Of a DNA stretch of 64,000 nucleotides, positions 18,404-29,491 are shown piece by piece (within the stretch, counting starts at the first letter, position 1; every line of letters begins with the position of its first letter). The notes under the pieces are model-generated. The model had not been told where the DNA came from. It worked only from the letters and a program-made list of their open reading frames with translations, and did not search any database. The position numbers and the translations under genes are program-made. The DNA is from Acidovorax temperans (lineage in GTDB: Bacteria; Pseudomonadota; Gammaproteobacteria; Burkholderiales; Burkholderiaceae_C), in assembly GCF_006716905.1 (NCBI RefSeq), contig NZ_VFPV01000001.1, forward strand, positions 1,304,001 through 1,368,000. The letters run 5' to 3'.

Positions 18404-19975
18404 TCACACCGCAGGGGTGCGCAACATTTGCAGCAGCCCGGCGGTTGAACCGTCGAGGCCTGCCAGGTCGCCGCTCTCCCAGCGCGTCTCCAGGTCCTTG
18501 GCCAGTACCTTGCCCAGTTCCACCCCCCACTGGTCAAAGCTGTTGATCCCCCACAGGCTGCCGCTGACAAACACACGGTGCTCTTGCAGTGCAATCAAGG
18601 CACCCAACGTGGTGGGTGTCAGGGCGTCCAGCAGGATCAGCGTGCTGGGGCGATTGCCGGGGAAGTGGCGGTGTCCATCATCGCTGGCCTTGCCCACCAT
18701 CAGCGCCTGCGTCTGCGCCAAAGCATTGGCCAGTACCTTCTGCTGGTGCCCAGGCAGCGGATGTGATGCCTTGCGCACGGCCACGATCTCCAGCGGAAGC
18801 ACATCTGCGCCCTGGTGCAGCATCTGAAAGAACGCATGCTGGCCATTGGTGCCGGGCTCGCCCCAGATGGCAGGCGACGTGGCGCAAGTCAGTGTGCTGC
18901 CATCCAGCGCCACGCGCTTGCCGTTGCTCTCCATCTCCAACTGCTGCAGGTAGGCCGCGTAGCGGCACATGGATGCGTGGTACGGCGCCACGCAGCGGCT
19001 GGTAAAGCCGTAAAAGTTGCGGTACCACACATCCAGCAGTCCCAGGCGCACAGGCAGGTTCTGCGCCAGCGGTGCGGTGCGAAAGTGCTCGTCCATGGCA
19101 TGGCCACCGGCCAGGAACTCACGGAAGCCTTGCTCGCCAATGGCGATGGCCATCGGCAGACCAATGGCCGACCACAGCGAATAGCGCCCACCCACCCAGT
19201 CCCAAAAACCAAAGGTGGTGGTGATGCCCAGTGCGCGCGTGGCTTCGAGGTTCGTGGACAAGGCCACGAAGTGCCCCGCCACATCCTGACCACCCTGGGC
19301 AGTAAACCAGGCCAGCGCCGAGCGCGCGTTCATCATGGTCTCGGCCGTGGTGAACGTCTTGGACGCAATGATGAACAAGGTGTTCTCGGCCTTGAGCCCT
19401 TGAAGCACATGGTGCAGTTCATGGCCATCGACGTTCGAGACGAAATGGAAGCGCTTGGAAGGAATGCGGAACTCTTCCAACGCCCGCACCGCCATGTGGG
19501 GGCCCAGGTCGGATCCGCCGATACCGATGTTCACCACATCGGTGATAGCGGTATCGCTGCGCACCTCTTCGGCAAAGGCCAGCATCGCGTTCAGCGTGCT
19601 GTGCACATCGGCCAGGCGCTGAGCTGTTTCGGGCACATCGCCGGGCAGAGCCACATTCGCAGGCCTGCGCAGCAAGGTGTGCAGCACGGCACGGTTCTCT
19701 GTGGTGTTGATGGCCTCGCCCGCAAACATGGCGTTGCGGTGCGCTTCCAGGCCCGTGGCGCGGGCCAGATCCAGCAGCAGCGCTTCCGAGTCGCGATCCC
19801 ACAGATTCTTGGACAGATCAGCGAACACATGGGGGGCCGACTGGCTGAAATGCGCAAAGCGGTCCGCATCCTGCTCAAACGCCCGCCGCATGTCCAGGTG
19901 ACGGCCCCGGTCTGCATAGTGCGCCTGCAGCAAGGGCCAGGGGGTAGTTTGGTCGCAACGGAGGGGCATGAACAT
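18404..19975 (-). CDS. pgi: Glucose-6-phosphate isomerase
   Basis: The enzyme interconverts glucose-6-phosphate and fructose-6-phosphate. At 523 residues it is a little shorter than E. coli Pgi (549). Signatures are VVNIGIGGSDLGPHMAVRAL, the glutamate block WGEPGTNGQHAFFQMLHQG, and GINSFDQWGVELGKVLAKDL near the C-terminus. I start at ATG 19973-19975 (MFMPLRCDQT); the ATG two codons later is equally possible, and a TTG at 19996 less so. It is divergent from zwf with two HexR-like sites between. Without pfk in view, its likely task is cycling fructose-6-phosphate from Tal back into the Entner-Doudoroff pathway. Confidence 0.96.
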   Translation of the reverse strand: MFMPLRCDQTTPWPLLQAHYADRGRHLDMRRAFEQDADRFAHFSQSAPHVFADLSKNLWDRDSEALLLDLARATGLEAHRNAMFAGEAINTTENRAVLHTLLRRPANVALPGDVPETAQRLADVHSTLNAMLAFAEEVRSDTAITDVVNIGIGGSDLGPHMAVRALEEFRIPSKRFHFVSNVDGHELHHVLQGLKAENTLFIIASKTFTTAETMMNARSALAWFTAQGGQDVAGHFVALSTNLEATRALGITTTFGFWDWVGGRYSLWSAIGLPMAIAIGEQGFREFLAGGHAMDEHFRTAPLAQNLPVRLGLLDVWYRNFYGFTSRCVAPYHASMCRYAAYLQQLEMESNGKRVALDGSTLTCATSPAIWGEPGTNGQHAFFQMLHQGADVLPLEIVAVRKASHPLPGHQQKVLANALAQTQALMVGKASDDGHRHFPGNRPSTLILLDALTPTTLGALIALQEHRVFVSGSLWGINSFDQWGVELGKVLAKDLETRWESGDLAGLDGSTAGLLQMLRTPAV

Positions 19976-20007
19976 TTGGATGGACAGGGTTCTCAATCGG
20001 CTGAAAT

Positions 20008-20022
20008 CGTAACTTGATTACA
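20008..20022 (+). promoter_or_regulatory. HexR-like operator, pgi side
   Basis: CGTAACTTGATTACA is a near-perfect inverted repeat of the HexR type, 33 bp before the pgi start. Together with the site at 20096-20110 it defines the local consensus TGTAACnnGATTACA. Confidence 0.75.
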
Positions 20023-20095
20023 CAAACAACAACGAATACCTGGATTCTTTCTGGTTACAAAACACTGCAAATCTCAATTCAAAGAGGAATTTTCA

Positions 20096-20110
20096 TGTAA
20101 CGAGATTACA
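20096..20110 (+). promoter_or_regulatory. HexR-like operator, zwf side
   Basis: TGTAACGAGATTACA lies 40 bp upstream of the zwf start and 88 bp from the similar site on the pgi side. HexR releases such sites when KDPG accumulates. Confidence 0.78.
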
Positions 20111-20149
20111 ATTTTCACCACAAAACGATCCACACTTCACGGAGACACC

Positions 20150-21604
<1,455 letters not shown>

Positions 21605-21613
21605 TTCGGGACG

Positions 21614-21637
21614 GAGGCGACGCAAGCATCGCCTCTT
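21614..21637 (+). terminator. Possible terminator after zwf
   Basis: GAGGCGA, 8-nt loop, TCGCCTC and two T lie 9 bp after the zwf stop, between convergent genes. The stem is good but the T-run is weak. Confidence 0.45.
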
Positions 21638-21692
21638 CCGATTCACCAGGCCAGCGATCGGCAGCTGCAGCGCACGACTGCAGCAGATGGAA

Positions 21693-22358
21693 TCAAGCAG
21701 ATGTAAACGCCTTCGCATGCTCCGCAAGGTGCATCGCGTGGGCCTGCTCGTAGTCGCGGCGCTCCAAGGCACCGTAAGCAAAGTGCGGACGCAGCGGGCC
21801 GGAATGCTGCAGAAAAGCCTGAGCTGCGGCTTCCAGGCGCTGAAGTGCAGAGGCTGGGTCCTGCGCTGGCGCCGGCAGCGGGGCGGCCGATGGAATGGGC
21901 TCGTTGATGTCGTGCTGCATGTAGCCACGGGCACGGAACACAGCAAACGCAGCCGCACCGGCCGTCTGCTGGAACAGAGGTGAATACAGCTGCGGATAGC
22001 CCTGCAGCGAATATTCAATGCTCTGCGCACAGTGCTCCAGCGTTTGGGACCAAGACCACCGCGCAGCGGCAGACGACGGCTGCGTTTGGGAATGCGCCTG
22101 CAACTGCCGCATGCCTTCCAGGGCCTGCTCCAGTGAATGCCATGGTGGTGGATGTTGGCCTGCCGTCAAGCGGGACACGCCCCACCCGATGGCAGCGGCG
22201 CCGCCCGCTGAAGCCACCAGCACGGATCGCCGCCGCCAGCGGGCTGGGCTGGGGCGTGGGTTGGAGGCAGAGCTGGAGGGTGCAGGCTGGTGAGACATGG
22301 GCGCAGTCGCGGTGATGGCAACTGGCGCATTGTGCGCAGCGGTGGGCCCATTCGCCAT
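21693..22358 (-). CDS. DUF1569 (DinB-like fold) protein with N-terminal membrane or Tat-like segment
   Basis: The 221-residue protein begins at ATG 22356-22358 with a polar leader. RWRRRSVLVASAGGAAAIGWG, near residues 40-60, looks like a twin-arginine or uncleaved membrane anchor. The remainder (GMRQLQAHSQTQPSSAAARW ... LQGYPQLYSPLFQQTAGAAA ... HPAYG-like PHFAYGALERRDYEQAHAMH) resembles the DUF1569 family, DinB-superfamily helical bundles with metal-binding histidines. Function is unknown. It is the last gene of the transporter-glk-VOC strand, 19 bp after the VOC gene. A second in-frame ATG lies at 22298. Confidence 0.65.
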   Translation of the reverse strand: MANGPTAAHNAPVAITATAPMSHQPAPSSSASNPRPSPARWRRRSVLVASAGGAAAIGWGVSRLTAGQHPPPWHSLEQALEGMRQLQAHSQTQPSSAAARWSWSQTLEHCAQSIEYSLQGYPQLYSPLFQQTAGAAAFAVFRARGYMQHDINEPIPSAAPLPAPAQDPASALQRLEAAAQAFLQHSGPLRPHFAYGALERRDYEQAHAMHLAEHAKAFTSA

Positions 22359-22377
22359 GCCCGCTAACGGCTGAAGG

Positions 22378-22830
22378 TCAGCCAGCCGACACGCCCGGCG
22401 CAGCAGCGCCCGAGGGCGCGACCAGCTCAATGGGCAAACCATCCGGGTCCGCAAAAAAAGTGAACAGATCGCCCGTGACCGGATCGGTGCGCACGGGTTC
22501 CACCGCCACACCATGCGCCGCGAGCCACGCCACGCTCGCGCCCATGTCGGCCACGCGCAAGGCCAAGTGGCGCAGGCCACACGCCTCGGGGTACGAAGCG
22601 CGCGGAGGCGGCGAGGGAAACGAAAACAGCTCCAGCTGCGTGCCATCGGGCAGCTGCAGGTCGAGCTTGTACGACTGGCGCTCGGCGCGGTACATCTCAT
22701 GGACCACCGGCAGGCCCAGCACCTGGGTGTAGAAGTGCCGGGAGCGGGCGTAGTCCGACGCAATGATCGCGACGTGGTGCAGGCCCGAGATCTGTAACGG
22801 GTGGGGTGAGGAATCTGCCACGGCGTTCAT
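22378..22830 (-). CDS. VOC (glyoxalase/dioxygenase superfamily) protein
   Basis: The 150-residue protein starts at ATG 22828-22830, which overlaps the glk stop as ATGA. It has the two beta-alpha-beta-beta-beta modules of the vicinal oxygen chelate fold: LHHVAIIASDYARSRHFYTQ at the start, LRHLALRVADMGASVAWLAA in the middle and FFADPDGLPIELV at the end, with H, E and similar metal ligands. It resembles the small stand-alone YaeR type. Coupling to glk suggests it may remove methylglyoxal or another reactive sugar by-product, but this is inferred. Confidence 0.82.
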   Translation of the reverse strand: MNAVADSSPHPLQISGLHHVAIIASDYARSRHFYTQVLGLPVVHEMYRAERQSYKLDLQLPDGTQLELFSFPSPPPRASYPEACGLRHLALRVADMGASVAWLAAHGVAVEPVRTDPVTGDLFTFFADPDGLPIELVAPSGAAAPGVSAG

Positions 22831-23801
22831 TCGGTGCCCGCAATGTCCAGCGCGCGCGCGGCGCCGTGCAATGCGGGGGTGGCGGTAGGGTCGATGATCC
22901 AGCACGGAATACCGGCCAGATACGACTGAAAGCGCCCCTTGGACTCGAACCGCGCGCGGAACGAGGATTGGTCAAACCAGGTGCCCAGGCGCGGCACGAT
23001 GCCGCCGCCCAGATACACGCCGCCCCGCGCGCCCAGCGTGAGGGCCAGGTTGCCCGCCACGCTGCCCAGAAAGCCGCAGAACAGGTCCAGCGCCTCCAGC
23101 GCCAGGGCGTCGTTCGACTGCAGAGCCAGGTCGGTCACCTGGGCGGCAGAGCTGACTTCTTTGCCGCCGCGCTGCGCCAGCCTGCGCAGCGCGTGGTACA
23201 GGTCTACCAGCCCGGCGCCACACACCGCGCGCTCGGCAGACACATGGCCGTAGCGCTCTTGCAGGATGGCCAGCACATCAAATTCCCGCTGGGTCTGCGC
23301 GGCCAGCGTGACGTGCCCGCCCTCGCCCGACAGCGGCACGCCGTGGCTGGCCCCCGGCGGGAACACCAGGCCCGAGACCCCGAGCCCCGTGCCCGGCCCC
23401 ACCAGCGCAATGGCGCTGCCCGCCACGGCCGCACCGCCGCCCACCTGGCGCAGTTGCGCCGGGGCCAGCGTGGGCAAGGCCAGCGCCAGCGCGGTGAAGT
23501 CGTTGATAACCACCAGGCGCTGCAGGCCCAGCGACGCCTTGAGCGCACTTTGCGAGAAACACCAGCTGTGGTTGGTCATGCGCACTTCATCGCCTGTCAC
23601 CGGGTTGGCAATGCCGAAGGCGGCCTCGCGTGGGATGGGAATGTTCACCTCAGCCAGGTAGGCGGCAATGGCCGCGTCTACCGTGGGGAACTGGGCGCAG
23701 GGCAGCACGCGGGTGTCGTGCAAGGGGCCATCAGGCTGGTCTTGCCAGGCCAGGCGAATGTTGGTGCCGCCGATGTCGGCCAGCAGGCGCAGGGGGGTCA
23801 T
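22827..23801 (-). CDS. glk: Glucokinase (GlcK/Glk proteobacterial type)
   Basis: Glk phosphorylates cytosolic glucose with ATP, making glucose-6-phosphate for Zwf. The 324-residue length fits bacterial Glk. The phosphate motif LLADIGGTNIRLAW opens the protein, the catalytic aspartate lies in VVINDFTALALALP, and GPGTGLGVSGLV and SGEGGHVTLA are the adenosine and sugar-binding blocks. It follows the ABC sugar importer on the same strand, with a dispersed repeat in the 125-bp gap, and overlaps the VOC gene start. The position supports uptake of free glucose by the importer. Confidence 0.93.
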   Translation of the reverse strand: MTPLRLLADIGGTNIRLAWQDQPDGPLHDTRVLPCAQFPTVDAAIAAYLAEVNIPIPREAAFGIANPVTGDEVRMTNHSWCFSQSALKASLGLQRLVVINDFTALALALPTLAPAQLRQVGGGAAVAGSAIALVGPGTGLGVSGLVFPPGASHGVPLSGEGGHVTLAAQTQREFDVLAILQERYGHVSAERAVCGAGLVDLYHALRRLAQRGGKEVSSAAQVTDLALQSNDALALEALDLFCGFLGSVAGNLALTLGARGGVYLGGGIVPRLGTWFDQSSFRARFESKGRFQSYLAGIPCWIIDPTATPALHGAARALDIAGTE

Positions 23802-23814
23802 GCGGTACTTTAAA

Positions 23815-23870
23815 TAAAAACGGCCTCCAGCGCTTATTCAACAAGCGCCAGCAGCTATTATTTTCATAGC
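23815..23870 (+). repeat. Interspersed Comamonadaceae-type intergenic repeat (copy 2)
   Basis: Inverted core GCCTCCAGCGCTTATTCAAC and AAGCGCCAGCAGCTATTATT with AT-rich flanks, between the ABC ATPase gene and glk. It forms a stem with arms around AGCGCTT/AAGCGC. Confidence 0.75.
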
Positions 23871-23926
23871 ATTTGATCGACTGGTTTGCCACGACGGAGA
23901 ACGCACCCGCAGGCGGGCTCCCTCTG

Positions 23927-24988
<1,062 letters not shown>

Positions 24989-25005
24989 GATCTTCCCTTA
25001 CCCTC

Positions 25006-25875
25006 TTAACCCTTAACTGCGCCAGCCGTCAGCCCGCGCACAAAAAACTTTCCGGCCAACACATAGATGGCCATGGTGGGCAGGCCCGCGATGATGGCGG
25101 CAGCCATGTCCACGTTGTAGGCCTTCACACTGCTGCTGGTGTTGGCCAGGTTGTTCAGGCCCACGGTGATGGGCTTGGACTCGGTGCCCGAGAACACCAC
25201 GCCGAACAGGAAATCGTTCCAGATGTTGGTGAACTGCCAGATGAGCGTGACCATGAAGATGGGCGTGGACAGCGGCAGCACGATGCGCCAGAAGATCTGC
25301 CAGAAGTTCGCACCATCCATGCGCGCCGCATTCACCAGCTCCTTCGGAATGGCGGCGTAGTAGTTGCGAAAGAACAGCGTGGTGCCCGCCAGCCCCGCCA
25401 GGCAGTGCACCAGCACCAGCCCGGTAATGGAGCTGGACAGCCCCAGCATGCCCAGCACCTGGCTCATGGGCAGCAGCACCACCTGGAAGGGCATGAACAC
25501 GCCGAACAGCAGCAGGCCAAACAGCACATCGCTGCCGCGAAACTTCCACAGGCTCAGCACGTAACCGTTGAGCGCACCCCACAGCGTGGAGATCAGCACG
25601 GCAGGCACGGCCATGGCCACGGAGTTCCAGAAGAACGGCCGCAGGCCATTGCAGTCCACGCCCGTGCAGGCACTGGACCACGCGGTGGACCAGGCCGACC
25701 AGTTCAGCCCGCCGGGCAGCGCCAGCAGCGAGGTGGTGCGAATTTCCTCCGCATCCTTGAACGAGGTGACCAGCATGGCGTACAGCGGCAGCAGGAAGAA
25801 CGCTGCCGCCAGCAGCAGCACGCCATACACCAGCACGCGGCCGACGGAAGGGAAAAGTGAGGGCTTAGCGGTCAT
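25006..25875 (-). CDS. Sugar ABC transporter permease (MalG-like)
   Basis: The 289-residue inner-membrane protein has about six helices. The first is VLVYGVLLLAAAFFLLPLYA, and the binding-protein-dependent EAA loop resembles NAARMDGANFWQIFWRIVLP near residue 190. The C-terminus FFVRGLTAGAVKG is typical of MalG-type permeases. Its start overlaps the stop of the first permease gene by 11 bp. With 25865-26743 it forms the membrane channel of the importer, probably for glucose given glk and the porin in the same operon. Confidence 0.93.
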   Translation of the reverse strand: MTAKPSLFPSVGRVLVYGVLLLAAAFFLLPLYAMLVTSFKDAEEIRTTSLLALPGGLNWSAWSTAWSSACTGVDCNGLRPFFWNSVAMAVPAVLISTLWGALNGYVLSLWKFRGSDVLFGLLLFGVFMPFQVVLLPMSQVLGMLGLSSSITGLVLVHCLAGLAGTTLFFRNYYAAIPKELVNAARMDGANFWQIFWRIVLPLSTPIFMVTLIWQFTNIWNDFLFGVVFSGTESKPITVGLNNLANTSSSVKAYNVDMAAAIIAGLPTMAIYVLAGKFFVRGLTAGAVKG

Positions 25876-26743
25876 GGGGCTTGGAACGCAATTCGCTGTA
25901 GAGATAGGGAACCACCAGTGCCGCCACGGTGGCCAGCATCATGGTGGCGCTGGCCGCGCCCAGGCCGATCTGCCCGCGCGAGAACGACATGGTGTACATG
26001 AAGGTGGCGGGCACATCGGTGGCAAAACCGGGGCCGCCGGCCGTGAGCGCCATCACCAGGTCAAAGCTCTTGATGGCCAGGTGCGACAGCACCATGAGCG
26101 TGGAGAAGAACACCGGGCGCAGGGCCGGCAGCACGATGCGCCAGTAAATGCGCGGCAGCGAGGCACCATCGACCTGCGCGGCCTTGATGATGCTGTCGTC
26201 AATGCCGCGCAGCCCGGCCAGAAACAGCGCCATGGCAAAGCCTGCGCTTTGCCAGATGCCGGCAATCACCACGCAGTAGATCGCCATGTCGGTGTCTACC
26301 AGCCAGCCAAATTCAAAATTGGGAAAGCCCCAGTCCCGCACCATTTTTTCAATGCCCAGGCCGGGGTTCAGCAGCCACTTCCAGGCGGTGCCGGTCACCA
26401 CGAACGACAAGGCCATGGGGTACAGATAAATGGTGCGCAGCGCGCCCTCGGTGCGGATCTTCTGGTCCAGCAGCACGGCCAGCAGCACACCAATGGCCAG
26501 CGAGCCACCCACGTAGCCCACGCCAAAAATGCCCAGGTTCTTGAGCGCCACCCACCAGCGGTCCATGGTCCACAGCTTTTCGTACTGCGCCAGGCCCACC
26601 CATTCGTAGTTGGGCAGCATGCGCGAGGCGGAGAAGCTCAGCACCCCGTTCCACACCATCAGCCCATAGATAAACGCGAATCCCAGCACAAAGGCCGGCG
26701 CCACCACCAGCTTGGGAAGCCAGGTTTCAAAAGAATTCTTCAT
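25865..26743 (-). CDS. Sugar ABC transporter permease (MalF-like)
   Basis: The 292-residue inner-membrane protein begins with a helix (LVVAPAFVLGFAFIYGLMVW), has further helices around GVGYVGGSLAIGVLLAVLL and MALFLAGL, and an EAA loop KAAQVDGASLPRIYWRIVLP near residue 200. It pairs with the overlapping permease gene downstream. The porin gene lies 141 bp upstream with a possible weak terminator between, so permease levels may be below those of the porin and binding protein. Confidence 0.93.
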   Translation of the reverse strand: MKNSFETWLPKLVVAPAFVLGFAFIYGLMVWNGVLSFSASRMLPNYEWVGLAQYEKLWTMDRWWVALKNLGIFGVGYVGGSLAIGVLLAVLLDQKIRTEGALRTIYLYPMALSFVVTGTAWKWLLNPGLGIEKMVRDWGFPNFEFGWLVDTDMAIYCVVIAGIWQSAGFAMALFLAGLRGIDDSIIKAAQVDGASLPRIYWRIVLPALRPVFFSTLMVLSHLAIKSFDLVMALTAGGPGFATDVPATFMYTMSFSRGQIGLGAASATMMLATVAALVVPYLYSELRSKPHDR

Positions 26744-26808
26744 GGAAGTCTCGGTTGCATCACCAAACGCGGTCCTGTCCAGTCACCACGAGTCATGTTG
26801 TGAACATG

Positions 26809-26836
26809 AAAAAAGGGGGGAGCGCCCAGAGCTCCA
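26809..26836 (-). terminator. Possible weak intercistronic terminator between porin and permease genes
   Basis: On the minus strand GGAGC, six bases, GCTCC is followed by CCCC and six T. The 5-bp stem is short; it may only reduce expression downstream. Confidence 0.4.
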
Positions 26837-26884
26837 CCAAACGAACAAAGTAACTACCTCAGACTCACTCGCTTTTTCACACTC

Positions 26885-28069
26885 TCACCACCACACCTCG
26901 TACTGCACGCCCACCAACGTGCGTGAGGTCTTGCCATTGGCACCAAACGTGGCGGCGTTGGCCACCGCGGCTGCCTGGTTCCAGTTGGCCTTGGTCACAT
27001 ACAGCCGCAGCTCGGGGCGCGACCAGAAGTCTTCGTTCAATGCCAGGGCACCGGCCAGGGTGACCTTGGACAAGCGCTGGTCCGCGCCCGCGCCCTTGCG
27101 CGTGGTGGTGGACAGTTCTGCCAGGCCCTTGAAGTGCTTGGTGAAGGCGTAAGAACCGCGCGCACCCAGCGAGAAGTCCTTGGTCTCCACGTTGGTCAAA
27201 TCGGCCTTGTTGGTCTGATAACCAATCAAGGCCTGCCCGCCGAAGCGGCCCATTTGCCAGCCAATCGAGTCGGCGATACGGAAGACGCGCTTGCCCGCGC
27301 TCTTGCCATCAATCGACTCAAACTGCCCATCAATGCGGGCATGCCCACGGGAACCCTGCAGGAACAGCGCATTGCTCATGCCAGGCATGAGGAAGTCTTT
27401 CTGGTTGTGCGAGATAGAAATCCCGGAGCCAGAGCCCCCGTTGACCTGCCCTGTGCCGTTCACAGCCGTCAGCAACACCCGCAGCGTGCCGCCCGGATTC
27501 ACATTGATCTCGGAGATGTCGGCATTGATGCGGCGAGCCTTCACGTTGGCCGGCTGGTTGTTGTCGAACTTGTCGCCGGTGAACACGCCCAGACCCAACT
27601 TGGCGCCGCCCAGGGGGATGTCGGTGACACCGGCGCCCTGGTTTTCTCCATAGTTCATCAGGAAGTTGTCCACGATGTGCACGTCCTGAATGCGCAGGCG
27701 ACGCTGGCCCGCCCAGAACTTGGCCTCGGGCGCAAAGTCAAAGCCACCCATTTCCACATAGGCCTGCTGGGTGGTGATGTCGCCACTGCCCCACTTGGCG
27801 GGCATGTAGTGGACCTTCCACTTGATGCCACTGGTCTCGAACCGTTTGATCAGGTCGATTTCAATGCCGTTGTCTCCCTCGTTACCCAGGCGGTACTTTT
27901 GCAGCTCACCACCCAGGGCCAGGTTGCCCTTGACACCGTCGGTTTGGTTGAACACGGGGCCACCCCGTGAATAACCGGTGAACTCAAAGCCTGCTACATC
28001 CATAGCAAAGGCACCATTCGCGCATGTAGCGGCCAAAGCCACCGCCGTGCGGCGGTTTCTTGTCTGCAT
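26885..28069 (-). CDS. Carbohydrate-selective outer-membrane porin (LamB/maltoporin-like)
   Basis: The 394-residue protein has a signal peptide (RRTAVALAATCANGAFA, cleaved before MDVAG) and alternating beta-strand sequence ending in VGVQYEVWW, with the aromatic last residue needed for outer-membrane insertion. Segments such as FTGYSRGGPVFNQTDGVKG, KYRLGNEGDNGIEIDLIKRF and FWAGQRRLRIQDVHIVDNFL resemble the maltoporin family of 18-stranded sugar channels. It lies between the sugar-binding protein (15 bp) and the permeases, so it should bring the same sugar across the outer membrane. Confidence 0.88.
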   Translation of the reverse strand: MQTRNRRTAVALAATCANGAFAMDVAGFEFTGYSRGGPVFNQTDGVKGNLALGGELQKYRLGNEGDNGIEIDLIKRFETSGIKWKVHYMPAKWGSGDITTQQAYVEMGGFDFAPEAKFWAGQRRLRIQDVHIVDNFLMNYGENQGAGVTDIPLGGAKLGLGVFTGDKFDNNQPANVKARRINADISEINVNPGGTLRVLLTAVNGTGQVNGGSGSGISISHNQKDFLMPGMSNALFLQGSRGHARIDGQFESIDGKSAGKRVFRIADSIGWQMGRFGGQALIGYQTNKADLTNVETKDFSLGARGSYAFTKHFKGLAELSTTTRKGAGADQRLSKVTLAGALALNEDFWSRPELRLYVTKANWNQAAAVANAATFGANGKTSRTLVGVQYEVWW

Positions 28070-28084
28070 TGGGTTGTCTCCTCG

Positions 28085-29335
28085 TTACTTGTTTTTCGCG
28101 GCGGTCGCGATCTTCTTCATGGCATCGGCGACGCTGACCTTGTCGTCGTTCCAGAACTGGCTCACAGCGTCCTTGATGGCGCCTTCCGTGGCAGGGGCAA
28201 TGGCCATGCCATGGGCCACGCTGGGCACCAGGCCGCCGGACTTGGCGGTATCGGCAAAGTCTTTGGCAGATGCCTTGGCACAGTCGTCAAACTTGTCCAT
28301 GGACTGGCCTGCACGCACGGGGATGGAGCCCTTGTTCAGGTTGAAGACCTCCTGGAAGCCTGGGCTCATGATGGCGCTGGCCAGGTCGCTCTGCGCTTTT
28401 TGCGCAGCATCATCTTTCAGCTTGAACAGAATGAACGAGTCCACGTTGAAGGTGAACGCATTGGACGTGCCGGGCGCTGCGGCGCACATGAAGTCCTTGC
28501 CAGGAGCCTTGCCAGCGGCAATGAACTCGCCCTTGGCCCAGTCACCCATCAGCTGAAAACCTGCCTTGCCCTGGATGAGCATGGCCGTGGCCAGGTTCCA
28601 GTCGCGGCCTGGGGCGCCAGGGTCGGTGTAGGTCTTGATACGGCGGAAGGTTTCCAGCGATTTCTTCATGGTGTCGCTGGTCAGGGCCTTGTCGTCCAGC
28701 TTCACCAGCGCGTCCTGGTAAAACTTGGGGCCACCCACGCCCAGCACCACGGATTCGAAGGTAGTGAAGTCCTGCCAGTTCTGGCCGCCGTGTGCCACAG
28801 GGATCAGGCCCGCAGCCTTGAGCTTGTCAGCGGCGGCAAAGAATTCGTCCCAGGTCTTGGGCATGGCGGCAACGCCGGCCTTCTTCAGCGCATCAGAGCT
28901 GGCCCAGATCCAGTTCACGCGGTGCACGTTGACTGGGGCAGCCACATAGTTGCCCTTGTACTTCATCACATCGGCCACGACCTTGGGCAGCGCCTCGTCC
29001 CATTTCTCGGACTTGGCCAGGGCGTCCATGTTGCCCAGCACACCTTCCGATGCCCATTCCTGAATGGCAGGGCCCTTGACCTGCGCGGCCGATGGGGGGT
29101 TGCCCGAAATCACGCGGCTCTTGAGCACCGTCATGGCGCTGTCGCCGCCGCCGCCGGCCACGGCAAAGTCACGCCAGGTGTGGCCCTTGGCCTGCATCAT
29201 CTTCTTGAGCTCCGCAGCCGACTTGGCTTCCCCGCCGGAAGTCCAGTAGTGCAGCACCTCCACCTCACCCGCATGTGCAGCCACTGCTGCTGCCAGGGCA
29301 GCCGCCACAGCGGCGACTTTTGTCAGTTTCCACAT
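28085..29335 (-). CDS. Periplasmic sugar-binding protein of the ABC importer
   Basis: The 416-residue protein has a signal peptide of about 22 residues (MWKLTKVAAVAAALAAAVAA, cleaved after AHA). Mature sequence starts EVEVLHYWTSGGEAKSAAEL, typical of family 1 sugar-binding proteins, and includes HGGQNWQDFTTFESVVLGV and GKAGFQLMGDWAKGEF. It is close in style to the glucose/mannose-binding GtsA proteins. It is the first gene of the uptake operon. A palindromic AT-rich operator lies 66 bp upstream, shared with a divergent two-component system. Confidence 0.92.
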   Translation of the reverse strand: MWKLTKVAAVAAALAAAVAAHAGEVEVLHYWTSGGEAKSAAELKKMMQAKGHTWRDFAVAGGGGDSAMTVLKSRVISGNPPSAAQVKGPAIQEWASEGVLGNMDALAKSEKWDEALPKVVADVMKYKGNYVAAPVNVHRVNWIWASSDALKKAGVAAMPKTWDEFFAAADKLKAAGLIPVAHGGQNWQDFTTFESVVLGVGGPKFYQDALVKLDDKALTSDTMKKSLETFRRIKTYTDPGAPGRDWNLATAMLIQGKAGFQLMGDWAKGEFIAAGKAPGKDFMCAAAPGTSNAFTFNVDSFILFKLKDDAAQKAQSDLASAIMSPGFQEVFNLNKGSIPVRAGQSMDKFDDCAKASAKDFADTAKSGGLVPSVAHGMAIAPATEGAIKDAVSQFWNDDKVSVADAMKKIATAAKNK

Positions 29336-29400
29336 ATCCCTTGTCTCCTGGTTGTTTGCCTGCGGCGGTGCACCACAGGATTGTTGCGTTCAGCGCAGCC

Positions 29401-29425
29401 CGTACTTTAATTACAATAATTAAAG
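29401..29425 (+). promoter_or_regulatory. AT-rich operator between the sugar importer and the two-component system
   Basis: CTTTAATTA-CAA-TAATTAAAG (29405-29425) is a perfect 9-bp-arm inverted repeat. The overlapping CGTACTTTAATTACA (29401-29415) reads TGTAATTAAAGTACG on the other strand, 13 of 15 to the gammaproteobacterial HexR consensus as I recall it (TGTAATTAAATTACA). HexR or the adjacent response regulator may bind here. Confidence 0.6.
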
Positions 29426-29491
29426 AAATGCTCAGGGCTTTCCCTGAGGTGTGATCGGCCTCATTCACGAAGCGCTCGCAGGGGCTTTGCT

